Positions 6,902-13,248 of a stretch of 13,611 nt of DNA are shown here, in pieces; positions within the stretch are counted from its first letter, which is position 1; every line of letters starts with the position of its first letter. This DNA is from Candidatus Latescibacterota bacterium. Its GTDB lineage: Bacteria > Latescibacterota > UBA2968 > UBA8231. The notes under the pieces are model-generated. The model did not search any database. It saw only the letters and a list, made by a program, of their open reading frames with translations, and had not been told where the DNA came from. The stretch spans positions 1-13,611 of the forward strand of contig JAJDYK010000288.1 in NCBI GenBank assembly GCA_022825185.1, read 5' to 3'. The position numbers and the translations under genes were made by a program.

Positions 6902-7765
6902 ATGTCCGACGGCGAATTCATTCGGCCCTTTCCCGCGCTCACCCCTGCCCAGCGCTATCACCTCGAAGTCTATGGCTATGTGGTGATTGAAAACGCGATT
7001 GAGCAAGACCTGACCGAGCGCCTGCTGGAGGCCATGCTCCGGCTCAAACGCGACCTCCTGTCCGCCCCAGACCCAGCCAAGGCCCGCGTCCGCAACTGCC
7101 GTCTCTCCTCCTATCGGCCTCACTACCTGCACTTTGCCCACATCCTCGAAGCCGATCCCGCGATCTTCGAATACCTAACTCATCCGCGCCTAGTCGGCAT
7201 GGCCGAAGAACTAGTCGGCGGCACCGTGCGCCTCGAAGAATCCGAGGCCGCCGTCAATGAGCGCGACCCGGAAATCGACCTCGTTGCCGCGCCGCGCTAC
7301 GGCTTCCACACCGGCACTGCTCCAGACGTGGGCACGTACGTCGAAAACGGCCTCTACCACTGCACCTTTGTCAAAACCCTGACCAACCTCACGGAGCTAG
7401 GCCCAGACGACGGCGGCACCGTGGTCATCGCCGGCAGCCACAAGGTCAAATGCGACCGCGAGACCATCATCGCCGCGGCCTACGAAGATCCCGCGCTGAT
7501 CCACCAAGTGGTCGCGCCCGCCGGATCAACCCTGCTCTTTGGCGAGGCCCTGATCCACGCCACCGGCCAAATCCGCTCCGACCGCGAGCGCGTCATCGTC
7601 ATCGGCGGCTATACTCCGCCGATGTTCCAAGCCTGGAACGGCCAAGAGCCGAGCGCTGAATTCATCGCCCAGACGCCCGAACCTCTCAAGCCGCTCATTG
7701 CCGGCAGCGATAGGTGGCACTGGCAGCAGCGCCGCCGCCGCCTCGACATGCCGGTCGCCCCGTGA
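6902..7765 (+). CDS. Phytanoyl-CoA dioxygenase (PhyH) family protein, HxG variant
   Basis: A 287-residue protein, normal for PhyH-type Fe(II)/2-oxoglutarate enzymes. ATG 6902 is preferred over an upstream TTG because a promoter occupies the intervening DNA. The N-terminal LTPAQRYHLEVYGYVVIENAI (13-33) is the usual entry helix and strand. The core holds GFHTG (134-138), DGGTVVIAGSHK (170-181), and LIHATGQIRSDRERVIVIGGY (217-237). H136 and H219 fit the two iron His ligands, and R228 or R230 fits the 2-oxoglutarate-binding Arg. The carboxylate expected at HxD is replaced by Gly (H136-T-G138), as in 2-oxoglutarate-dependent halogenases and in a large uncharacterised PhyH subgroup. The substrate is unknown. 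It overlaps the next gene by GTGA, so it probably acts in the same pathway as DgcN/DgcA. Confidence 0.87.
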   Translation: MSDGEFIRPFPALTPAQRYHLEVYGYVVIENAIEQDLTERLLEAMLRLKRDLLSAPDPAKARVRNCRLSSYRPHYLHFAHILEADPAIFEYLTHPRLVGMAEELVGGTVRLEESEAAVNERDPEIDLVAAPRYGFHTGTAPDVGTYVENGLYHCTFVKTLTNLTELGPDDGGTVVIAGSHKVKCDRETIIAAAYEDPALIHQVVAPAGSTLLFGEALIHATGQIRSDRERVIVIGGYTPPMFQAWNGQEPSAEFIAQTPEPLKPLIAGSDRWHWQQRRRRLDMPVAP

Positions 7766-8760
7766 TCCAGCTCGCGCCCCCATACTTATTGTTCCTCGGC
7801 GACGCCGCCGACCAGCTAGCCGCCAAAACGGCCGTTGGCGTCGCCCAGTGGCGGCCCGAACACTGCATTGGCCAGCTCCGCCTCCCCCACTGCCATGCCG
7901 ACCTCGGACTGCCCGACCAAACCCTCGCCGAGGCCCGCGCCGCTGGTGCCCGCACCCTCATCATCGGCGTCGCCAATCGCGGCGGCACCATCTCCGACCT
8001 CTGGCGCGAAACCCTCTTGCAGGCCATTGACCTCGGCTACGACCTCGCCAGCGGCCTGCACACGCGCCTTGGCACCATCCCCGGCTTGGCCGACCGCGCC
8101 CGCGCAAAGGGCAAACGTCTCGTGGATGCGCGCTTTCCCGACCGCGCTTTTCCCATTGCAACCGGCGTCAAACGCCCAGGCAAACGCCTGCTCACCGTCG
8201 GCACCGACTGCTCGGTCGGCAAGATGTTCACCGCGCTGGCCATTGAGCGCGAGATGCAGGCGCGAGGCATGGCCTGCACCTTCCGCGCCACCGGCCAAAC
8301 CGGCATCTTCATCGCCGGGACCGGCGTTGCCGTTGACGCCGTAGTCTCCGACTTCCTCGCTGGCTCCGTCGAGGTACTGACCCCGGCCAACCACCCCGAG
8401 CACTGGGACTTAGTCGAAGGCCAAGGTTCGCTGTTCCACGCCTCCTATGCCGGCGTATCGCTGGGCCTCATGCACGGTGCCCAACCCGACGCGCTCGTCC
8501 TGTGCCACGATCCCAACCGCCCTCACATGCGCGGCCTACCCGAATACCAACTGCCCGATCTGCTCGACTGCATTCACCTCAACGAGCAGTGCGGCCGGCT
8601 CACCAATCCGGCCTGCCGCACCATTGGCATTGCGGTCAACACCTCGCACTTGCCGGAAGACCGCGCCGCCGAACTGCTCAAAACCATAGAAAGCCAAGCT
8701 GGCCTGCCCGCAGTCGATCCGCTGCGCCAAGGTGCCGCGCGCTTGGTCGATGCCCTGTGA
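7762..8760 (+). CDS. dgcN: DUF1611 family protein, D-glutamate N-acetyltransferase-like (DgcN)
   Basis: A 332-residue protein starting at GTG 7762, overlapping the PhyH stop as GTGA. A longer frame from 7714 would lie inside PhyH and add a Pro-rich non-homologous stretch. The N-terminal half (about 1-135) is Rossmann-like, with the family pattern RTLIIGVANRGG (64-75) and the LASGLHTRL segment (95-103). The C-terminal half carries the P-loop-like GTDCSVGK (147-154), FRATGQTGIFIAG (174-186) and HPEHWDLVEGQGSLFHASYAG (211-231). All are typical of DUF1611/DgcN. Characterised members acetylate D-glutamate with acetyl-CoA in the DgcN-DgcA catabolic route. The cytoplasmic location fits the absence of a signal. 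Its immediate coupling to an enolase-superfamily epimerase is the known DgcN-DgcA arrangement. The substrate could be another D-amino acid or peptide, so the symbol is by family. Confidence 0.85.
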   Translation: MIQLAPPYLLFLGDAADQLAAKTAVGVAQWRPEHCIGQLRLPHCHADLGLPDQTLAEARAAGARTLIIGVANRGGTISDLWRETLLQAIDLGYDLASGLHTRLGTIPGLADRARAKGKRLVDARFPDRAFPIATGVKRPGKRLLTVGTDCSVGKMFTALAIEREMQARGMACTFRATGQTGIFIAGTGVAVDAVVSDFLAGSVEVLTPANHPEHWDLVEGQGSLFHASYAGVSLGLMHGAQPDALVLCHDPNRPHMRGLPEYQLPDLLDCIHLNEQCGRLTNPACRTIGIAVNTSHLPEDRAAELLKTIESQAGLPAVDPLRQGAARLVDAL

Positions 8761-9785
8761 GTCGCTTCTCCATTCGCAGTGAGAGCTTCCCTCTCGCCCA
8801 GACCTTCACCATCTCGCGCGGTGCCAAAACCACCGCCGATGTCGTCGTCGTCGAGCTGAACCGCGACGGCTGCGTTGGCCGCGGCGAATGCGTCCCTTAC
8901 CCCCGCTACAACGAAAGCGTGGCCGGAACGATAGACGCACTAGAATCGCTGCGCCCACAGGTAGAAGCCGGCCTCGACGGCTCGACGACTCGACTGAGCT
9001 CGCCGAAGTCTGACCTCGCCGAAGTCCGAGCGGCATTGCAACGCGCTCTGCCGCCCGGCGCGGCTCGCAACGCCTTGGATTGTGCGCTCTGGGATCTAGA
9101 AGCCAAACTCAGCGGCTGCCCGGTCTATGAACTGGCCGGATTAGCGGCACCACGCCCGCTAGCGACGGCCTACACTCTCTCGCTCGACGACCCAGAGACC
9201 ATGGGCCGAGCCGCTGCCCAGCACGCCGACCGTCCGCTACTCAAAATCAAACTCGCCGGTCGCGACGATCTCGACCGCGTCGCCGCAATCCGCGCCAATG
9301 CCCCAGACTCGACCCTGATTGTCGATGCCAACGAAGGCTGGTCCGCCGACCAAGTCGAGCCGCTCTCGACCGCACTAGCTCGCTTGGGCGTCGCACTCAT
9401 CGAACAACCCCTGCCCGCCGCTCAAGACGCCCTGCTCGCTGAGTTTGAACACCCAGTCCCCTTCTGCGCCGACGAATCCTGCCACACCGCCGACGACCTC
9501 GCGGAACTAGCCGCCCGCTACGAATGCGTCAACCTCAAGCTCGACAAGACCGGCGGCTTCAGCGAGGGCCTGCGCTTGGCCTCCGAGGCGCGCGCGTGCG
9601 GATTGGACTTGATGGTCGGCTGCATGATCGCCACCTCGCTGGCTATGGCACCGGCGGTCCTGCTGGCGCAGCAAGCCCGCTTCGTCGATCTCGACGGCCC
9701 CTTGCTCCTGCAAAAAGATCGAGCGCACGGGCTGCGCTACGAGGGCAGCCTCCTCCATCCGCCCCATCCTCAACTCTGGGGATAG
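8757..9785 (+). CDS. dgcA: Enolase-superfamily racemase/epimerase, N-acetyl-D-glutamate racemase-like (DgcA)
   Basis: A 342-residue protein starting at GTG 8757, which overlaps the upstream stop as GTGA; the frame stays open further upstream only by chance. It has an N-terminal capping domain (1-125) and an (alpha/beta)-barrel. The muconate-lactonising/dipeptide-epimerase catalytic set is visible: K163-x-K165 (LLKIKL), Mg ligands D190 (IVDANEGW), E216 (IEQP) and D239 (CADES), the second acid/base K264 (NLKLDKTGG), and the DLDGP loop at 311-315. The closest families are L-Ala-D/L-Glu epimerase and DgcA, which racemises N-acetyl-D-glutamate to the L-form. Linkage to the DUF1611 gene favours DgcA. 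The N-acetyl-L-glutamate deacylase needed to finish the route is not in the window. Confidence 0.85.
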   Translation: MSRFSIRSESFPLAQTFTISRGAKTTADVVVVELNRDGCVGRGECVPYPRYNESVAGTIDALESLRPQVEAGLDGSTTRLSSPKSDLAEVRAALQRALPPGAARNALDCALWDLEAKLSGCPVYELAGLAAPRPLATAYTLSLDDPETMGRAAAQHADRPLLKIKLAGRDDLDRVAAIRANAPDSTLIVDANEGWSADQVEPLSTALARLGVALIEQPLPAAQDALLAEFEHPVPFCADESCHTADDLAELAARYECVNLKLDKTGGFSEGLRLASEARACGLDLMVGCMIATSLAMAPAVLLAQQARFVDLDGPLLLQKDRAHGLRYEGSLLHPPHPQLWG

Positions 9786-9798
9786 GAGACTCACGCGA

Positions 9799-10767
9799 AT
9801 GAGCAACGCACTTCTATTGTTCGCCCAAGGGCTAGACGAGGCCGCGCTGCAACGCGTCGTGCCCCCGGCCATCCGGCCAAAGCAAATCGAGCCGTTGGCA
9901 TGGAATAGCGACGAGTTCTCGTTCGACTTGCCACCCGCAGCGCTAGAAGACGCCCTAGAAATCCTGCCGTGCCTCTCGGTCATCCAAGACGGCGCGTGGG
10001 GCTATCAGTTCGCGATAGAATGCAAAACCAAAGCTGGCCATCGCAGCCGGGCCGTCCTCGACCAGATCGGCTCGTTTGTCGGGGCCGAGGCGGACGCGGC
10101 AAACGAAGCGGTCGCAGCGGAAATCGACCTCTTGCGCATCCGCACCCCTCTGCAAACGGCCACCTTACACCTGCGCGTCCAAGGCGTCGCCCTAACGGCC
10201 CCGGCCGTGCTCTCGGTCTCGGTGCGCCGCAAAGGCGCAGTGCCCGTTCCGACGTTCACTGGCCGAGATACGGCCCTCGCCGTGCCGCCGCAAAGCCAGA
10301 TGGTTCTGCGGCCCGAGTTGGCTTCCCACGTCTGCTCGCCGACCAGCGTCGCCATGCTCCTTGCCTACTACGGCCACAGCGCGGACATCTACGACGTGAT
10401 TGCTGAAGCGCGCCACCAGCCCAGCGGGCTATACGGAGTGTGGCCGGCCAATATCCACGCGGCTGCCCGCCGGGGCCTCTTGGGCTATCTATTGCATTTT
10501 CCCTCTTGGGATGCGGCTCGCGCACTGCTCGACGCGGGCTTTCCCATTGTCGCCTCTGTGCGCTACGAGGTGGGCGAGTTGAGCCAAGCGGCCATTGAGC
10601 GGACGTCTGGACACTTGCTAGTCGTCCGGGGCTGCGCGGGAGATACCGTGCTGGTCAACGATCCAGCCGCGAGCGACGAGGTCGCCCGAGCGTACGACCT
10701 AGCAGAATTCTGCAAAATTTGGTTAGAGCGCAGCGCCGTAGGCTACGTGCTCTTTCCGTCGTCGTAA
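9799..10767 (+). CDS. C39-like cysteine peptidase with unrecognised N-terminal domain
   Basis: A 322-residue protein starting at ATG 9799, with GGAG at 9785-9788 and 13 nt after the DgcA stop. Residues 1-155 form a domain I do not recognise (a mix of short helices and beta strands). Residues about 160-320 match the papain-like Peptidase_C39_2 fold. It has the nucleophile C179 in SHVCSPTSVAMLLAYYG, H272 in TSGHLLVVRGC and D288 in VNDPAA, so a full Cys/His/Asp set is present. There is no signal peptide or membrane segment, so it should act in the cytoplasm, unlike C39 domains of bacteriocin ABC exporters. The position after DgcA suggests cleavage of a small peptide or amide that feeds the D-glutamate enzymes, which is inference. 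A peptide-processing or amidase role in the same operon is also possible. Confidence 0.82.
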   Translation: MSNALLLFAQGLDEAALQRVVPPAIRPKQIEPLAWNSDEFSFDLPPAALEDALEILPCLSVIQDGAWGYQFAIECKTKAGHRSRAVLDQIGSFVGAEADAANEAVAAEIDLLRIRTPLQTATLHLRVQGVALTAPAVLSVSVRRKGAVPVPTFTGRDTALAVPPQSQMVLRPELASHVCSPTSVAMLLAYYGHSADIYDVIAEARHQPSGLYGVWPANIHAAARRGLLGYLLHFPSWDAARALLDAGFPIVASVRYEVGELSQAAIERTSGHLLVVRGCAGDTVLVNDPAASDEVARAYDLAEFCKIWLERSAVGYVLFPSS

Positions 10768-10774
10768 CATTACT

Positions 10775-11632
10775 ATGGACAAAGCAAACTTCACTTCCAT
10801 CGTCTTCGGCGAGATTCTCTACGACTGCTTCCCCGACCGCACTTGCCTAGGAGGTGCTTCCCTGAACTTCGCCTGGAATCTGCGCCAGCTCGGCTTTCCC
10901 GTAGCCATGGTCAGCGCGGTGGGGCAGGACAAACTGGGACAGCAGGCGCGGGACTTTCTCCGGCTCGCCGACATCGATCAGCAATGGGTCGCCGATCGGC
11001 CCGAGCCTACGGGCACGGTCGATGTATTGCTCGACGATGGGCAACCCTCCTATACTATCCGCGCCGGCGTAGCTTGGGACTATATCGAAACTAAGCCGGC
11101 GTTAGACCAACCCCCCGACTTGATCTACTACGGCACAGCCGCACAGCGCAGCCCGGCCAATCGTCCGGGGCTAGAACACTTGCTGGCCGCCAACCCCCGG
11201 CATCGGCTTTTCGACGTCAATCTGCGCAAGGACTGCTATACGCCGCAGACCTTGCTCTTTGGCCTCGAAGCGGCGACCATTGTCAAGCTCAACGACGAGG
11301 AATGGGAAACCGTGCGGGACATTGCCGAGGTCGCCGCGCCCGCCGACCTGATCACCCGCTACGCGCTAGATTGCCTAGCGATTACCTTTGGCGGCAACGG
11401 CGCTCAACTCCATATTCCAGGGGCCTCGTTCGCTGCACGGCCCGCGCCTGCGTCCGTCGTCGATGCGGTCGGGGCTGGCGACGCCTTCAGCGGGGTCCTG
11501 GCCGCCAGCGCCCTGCTCGGCACGGACCCACAACCGGCCCTAGACCTAGCGTGCGCCGCCGGTGCCAGCGCGGTGCAACACCCGGGTGCCCATTGTCCGC
11601 TGCCCGAATCCGTAAAGGCGGCGTTTGCTTAG
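10775..11632 (+). CDS. PfkB-family sugar kinase
   Basis: A 285-residue protein starting at ATG 10775, 7 nt after the C39-like gene, with no evident Shine-Dalgarno, so coupling is likely. The PfkB signatures are GEILYDCFPD near the N-terminus, GGASLNFAWNLRQLG (26-40, signature 1), VSAVGQDKLGQQARDFL (46-62), and DAVGAGDAFSG (230-240, signature 2) with the catalytic base D236. The LFDVNLRKDCY segment (145-155) and TFGGNGAQL (204-212) also fit. It phosphorylates a sugar or sugar-like alcohol with ATP; fructokinase or 2-keto-3-deoxygluconate kinase are the usual guesses. The nearby mannonate dehydratase-like gene would make a 2-keto-3-deoxy sugar, but the residues do not decide the substrate. At 285 residues it is a little shorter than typical members (300-330). 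Confidence 0.88.
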   Translation: MDKANFTSIVFGEILYDCFPDRTCLGGASLNFAWNLRQLGFPVAMVSAVGQDKLGQQARDFLRLADIDQQWVADRPEPTGTVDVLLDDGQPSYTIRAGVAWDYIETKPALDQPPDLIYYGTAAQRSPANRPGLEHLLAANPRHRLFDVNLRKDCYTPQTLLFGLEAATIVKLNDEEWETVRDIAEVAAPADLITRYALDCLAITFGGNGAQLHIPGASFAARPAPASVVDAVGAGDAFSGVLAASALLGTDPQPALDLACAAGASAVQHPGAHCPLPESVKAAFA

Positions 11633-11635
11633 ATA

Positions 11636-11660
11636 GGTGACCACAAGGGTCGCCCCTACA
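11636..11660. repeat. Short palindromic intergenic element (GGTGACC / GGTCGCC hairpin)
   Basis: GGTGACC (11636-11642) can pair with GGTCGCC (11648-11654) in a 7-bp stem with one G-U pair and a 5-nt loop, ending in CCTACA. It begins 3 nt after the kinase stop. The pattern, a hairpin of GGCGACC arms with ACAAG loop and a CCCTAC flank, is one I recall as a widely dispersed intergenic repeat in many bacterial genomes. No U-tract follows, so it is not a typical terminator. Confidence 0.55.
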
Positions 11661-11682
11661 TATCATCGAAAGGCTTTTCTCC

Positions 11683-12621
11683 ATGCAGACTCCCATCCCC
11701 CTGTGCGACCCCCACTTCCACCTCTGGGACCTAGCCGAGCGGCCCAATCCCAACCTCGGCGATGTCATGCCAGCGTACCGGGCCGACGACTACGCCCAAG
11801 ATATGAGCGAACTGCCTCCTGAGTTGCAGCGGGTCAGCGGCGTCCACGTCGAAACCGTTGTCGGCCAAGTACCTGGCGGCGTCCCCGTCGATACCGTAGA
11901 AGAAACCCGCTGGGTGCGCGACCAGCTCGAACCAACCGAACAGCCCTTTGGCATTGTCGCGTACGTGCATCTGGAGCGCGACATCGCCGCGGCCGAACGC
12001 ACCATTGAACAACACCTAGCGGTCGCCGGAAACCGTCTGTGCGGCGTGCGCATGATCCTCAATCACCATCCCGACAATCCCGATCTGACTTGGCCGCAGA
12101 TCGAAGACGGCGTCTTGCAAAGCAGCCGCTTCCGCGACGGCTTGGCACTTTTAGAACGCCATAATCTCGCCTTCGACCTCTCCTGCAATCCCCACCAAGT
12201 GGCCGATGCGGTCGCAGTTTTCCGCGACTTCCCCAACCTCCGCGTCGTTACCAACCACCTCGGCTTCCTCCACGACGGCGAGGACCAAGCGCACGAGGAC
12301 CTCTGGCGCGAAGGAATGGCCGCGCTGGCCGCATTGCCCAATGTCTATATGAAGCTGTCCATGGCGTGGTTTGCGCGGGACGCCTTCCACGAAGATGCGG
12401 CCAAAGAGGCCAAAATCGCCGCGGTCGTCCACGAACTGATTGAACGCTTTGGCTGTAACCGCTGCATGTTTGCCAGCAACTATCCCGTCGATAAACTGCG
12501 GGGCATTAGCATCGGCTATCTCTACGCCAAGTTCCTCGAATGGAGCGCCGACTTTTCAGACGACGAGCGCCGGGCGCTCTTCCACGACTCGGCTATCAGC
12601 GCCTATGGGACGCTTGCGTAA
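11683..12621 (+). CDS. TIM-barrel amidohydrolase (Amidohydro_2, fuconolactonase-like)
   Basis: A 312-residue protein starting at ATG 11683, with GAAAGG about 9 nt upstream. The metal-binding HxH (H11-F-H13 in CDPHFHLWD) opens the barrel. LCGVRMILNHHP (119-130), VVTNHLGF with H192, and FASNYPVD (263-270) follow. This order is that of the COG3618 amidohydrolases, which hydrolyse sugar lactones or pyrone dicarboxylates. The usual barrel Asp motif GSDWP is replaced by SNYPVD (N266, D270), as seen in a distinct subgroup, so substrate and even metal use may differ. A cytoplasmic lactonase acting in sugar-acid catabolism fits the neighbouring kinase and mannonate dehydratase-like genes. The gap of 50 nt before it carries a palindromic repeat, so its transcription may be partly separate from the operon upstream. 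Confidence 0.82.
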   Translation: MQTPIPLCDPHFHLWDLAERPNPNLGDVMPAYRADDYAQDMSELPPELQRVSGVHVETVVGQVPGGVPVDTVEETRWVRDQLEPTEQPFGIVAYVHLERDIAAAERTIEQHLAVAGNRLCGVRMILNHHPDNPDLTWPQIEDGVLQSSRFRDGLALLERHNLAFDLSCNPHQVADAVAVFRDFPNLRVVTNHLGFLHDGEDQAHEDLWREGMAALAALPNVYMKLSMAWFARDAFHEDAAKEAKIAAVVHELIERFGCNRCMFASNYPVDKLRGISIGYLYAKFLEWSADFSDDERRALFHDSAISAYGTLA

Positions 12622-12627
12622 TACGCC

Positions 12628-13125
12628 ATGAACGCAGAGGAATTCGACTATACCCAATGGTGCGACAGCACGGGTGCGCCGCTCGCGAAAATGCCCGACC
12701 GGCTCGGCGTGGCGGCCAATGGCTTTATCCGCGACAAGACCGGCAAAATCCTGCTGCAACAGCGCGCGGACAACGGCTTTTGGGGCCTGCCCGGCGGCAA
12801 TGTCGAACTCGGCGAATCCGTCGAGCAGACCGTGATGCGCGAAGTCTATGAGGAAACGGGCTTAGAGGTGCGCGTCGAGCGGCTGATCGGGATTTACTCC
12901 GAGCCGGAGAGCCACCCATTTATGCGCTATCCCGACGGCACTATCGTCCACTACGTCACCCACGTCTTTATCTGCGAACCCGTCGCCGGTGCCTTGCAAC
13001 TCTCCTCCGAAAGCACAGACATCGGCTACTTTGCCGCCGATGCCCTGCCCGAACAGACCTTGCTCTCGCACCGCATCCGCATCGCGGACGCCCTAACCGG
13101 CCTAGTGTACCCGTTTATTCGCTAA
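12628..13125 (+). CDS. Nudix hydrolase
   Basis: A 165-residue protein starting at ATG 12628, 6 nt after the amidohydrolase stop, with no evident Shine-Dalgarno, suggesting coupling. The Nudix box at residues 57-79 is intact (G57-x5-E63-x7-R71-E72-x-x-E75-E76-x-G78-L), preceded by FWGLPG. It should therefore bind Mg2+ and cleave a nucleoside-diphosphate-linked compound. An N-terminal extension of about 24 residues (MNAEEFDYTQWCDSTG) precedes the first strand. The segment GIYSEPESHPFMRYPDGTIVHYVTHVFIC resembles mutator-type or ADP-sugar-type Nudix enzymes, but the substrate is not deducible. Its place after a sugar-acid hydrolase could mean cleanup of a nucleotide sugar, or no functional link at all. 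Confidence 0.9.
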   Translation: MNAEEFDYTQWCDSTGAPLAKMPDRLGVAANGFIRDKTGKILLQQRADNGFWGLPGGNVELGESVEQTVMREVYEETGLEVRVERLIGIYSEPESHPFMRYPDGTIVHYVTHVFICEPVAGALQLSSESTDIGYFAADALPEQTLLSHRIRIADALTGLVYPFIR

Positions 13126-13131
13126 ACTATG

Positions 13132-13161
13132 TTGACCGCACTTCACCCAACAGCAGATATT
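13132..13161 (+). promoter_or_regulatory. Candidate promoter for the mannonate dehydratase-like gene
   Basis: TTGACC (13132-13137, five of six consensus bases) and GATATT (13156-13161, four of six) are separated by 18 bp, starting 6 nt after the Nudix stop. If active, the transcript would begin just before or within the repeat at 13165-13191 and carry about 80 nt of leader. The -10 match is modest. Confidence 0.35.
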
Positions 13162-13164
13162 TCC

Positions 13165-13191
13165 TTGTCATGCTGAGCGAAGCGAAGCATC
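13165..13191. repeat. Intergenic dispersed-repeat-type element (GCTGAGCGAAGCGAAGC core)
   Basis: The element runs TTGTCATGCTGAGCG, then AAGCGAAGCATC. Its ends ATGCT and AGCAT are inverted repeats, and the core CTGAGCGAAGCGAAG is a pattern I recall from intergenic regions of many unrelated bacteria. Only one copy is in this window, so repetition here is from memory. It lies between the Nudix gene and the mannonate dehydratase-like gene. Confidence 0.5.
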
Positions 13192-13248
13192 CCACGCCCA
13201 GGGAGTCTGTATTACTCGTCCCAACCTTCACCTAAGAAAAGGAACGAC

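Noticed and set aside
7816..8403. A 195-codon open frame on the minus strand inside the DgcN-like gene
   Set aside because: It is a Gly/Ala-rich translation antisense to a clear DUF1611 protein, without start signals or homology-like motifs.
8502..8756. Upstream extension of the DgcA-like frame into the DgcN-like gene
   Set aside because: The extension is Arg/Pro/Ser-rich and not like any enolase-superfamily N-terminus. The GTG at 8757 gives the normal start and a GTGA overlap.
13132..13191. Rho-independent terminator after the Nudix gene
   Set aside because: The palindromic element has short arms and no T-tract. It fits a dispersed repeat better.
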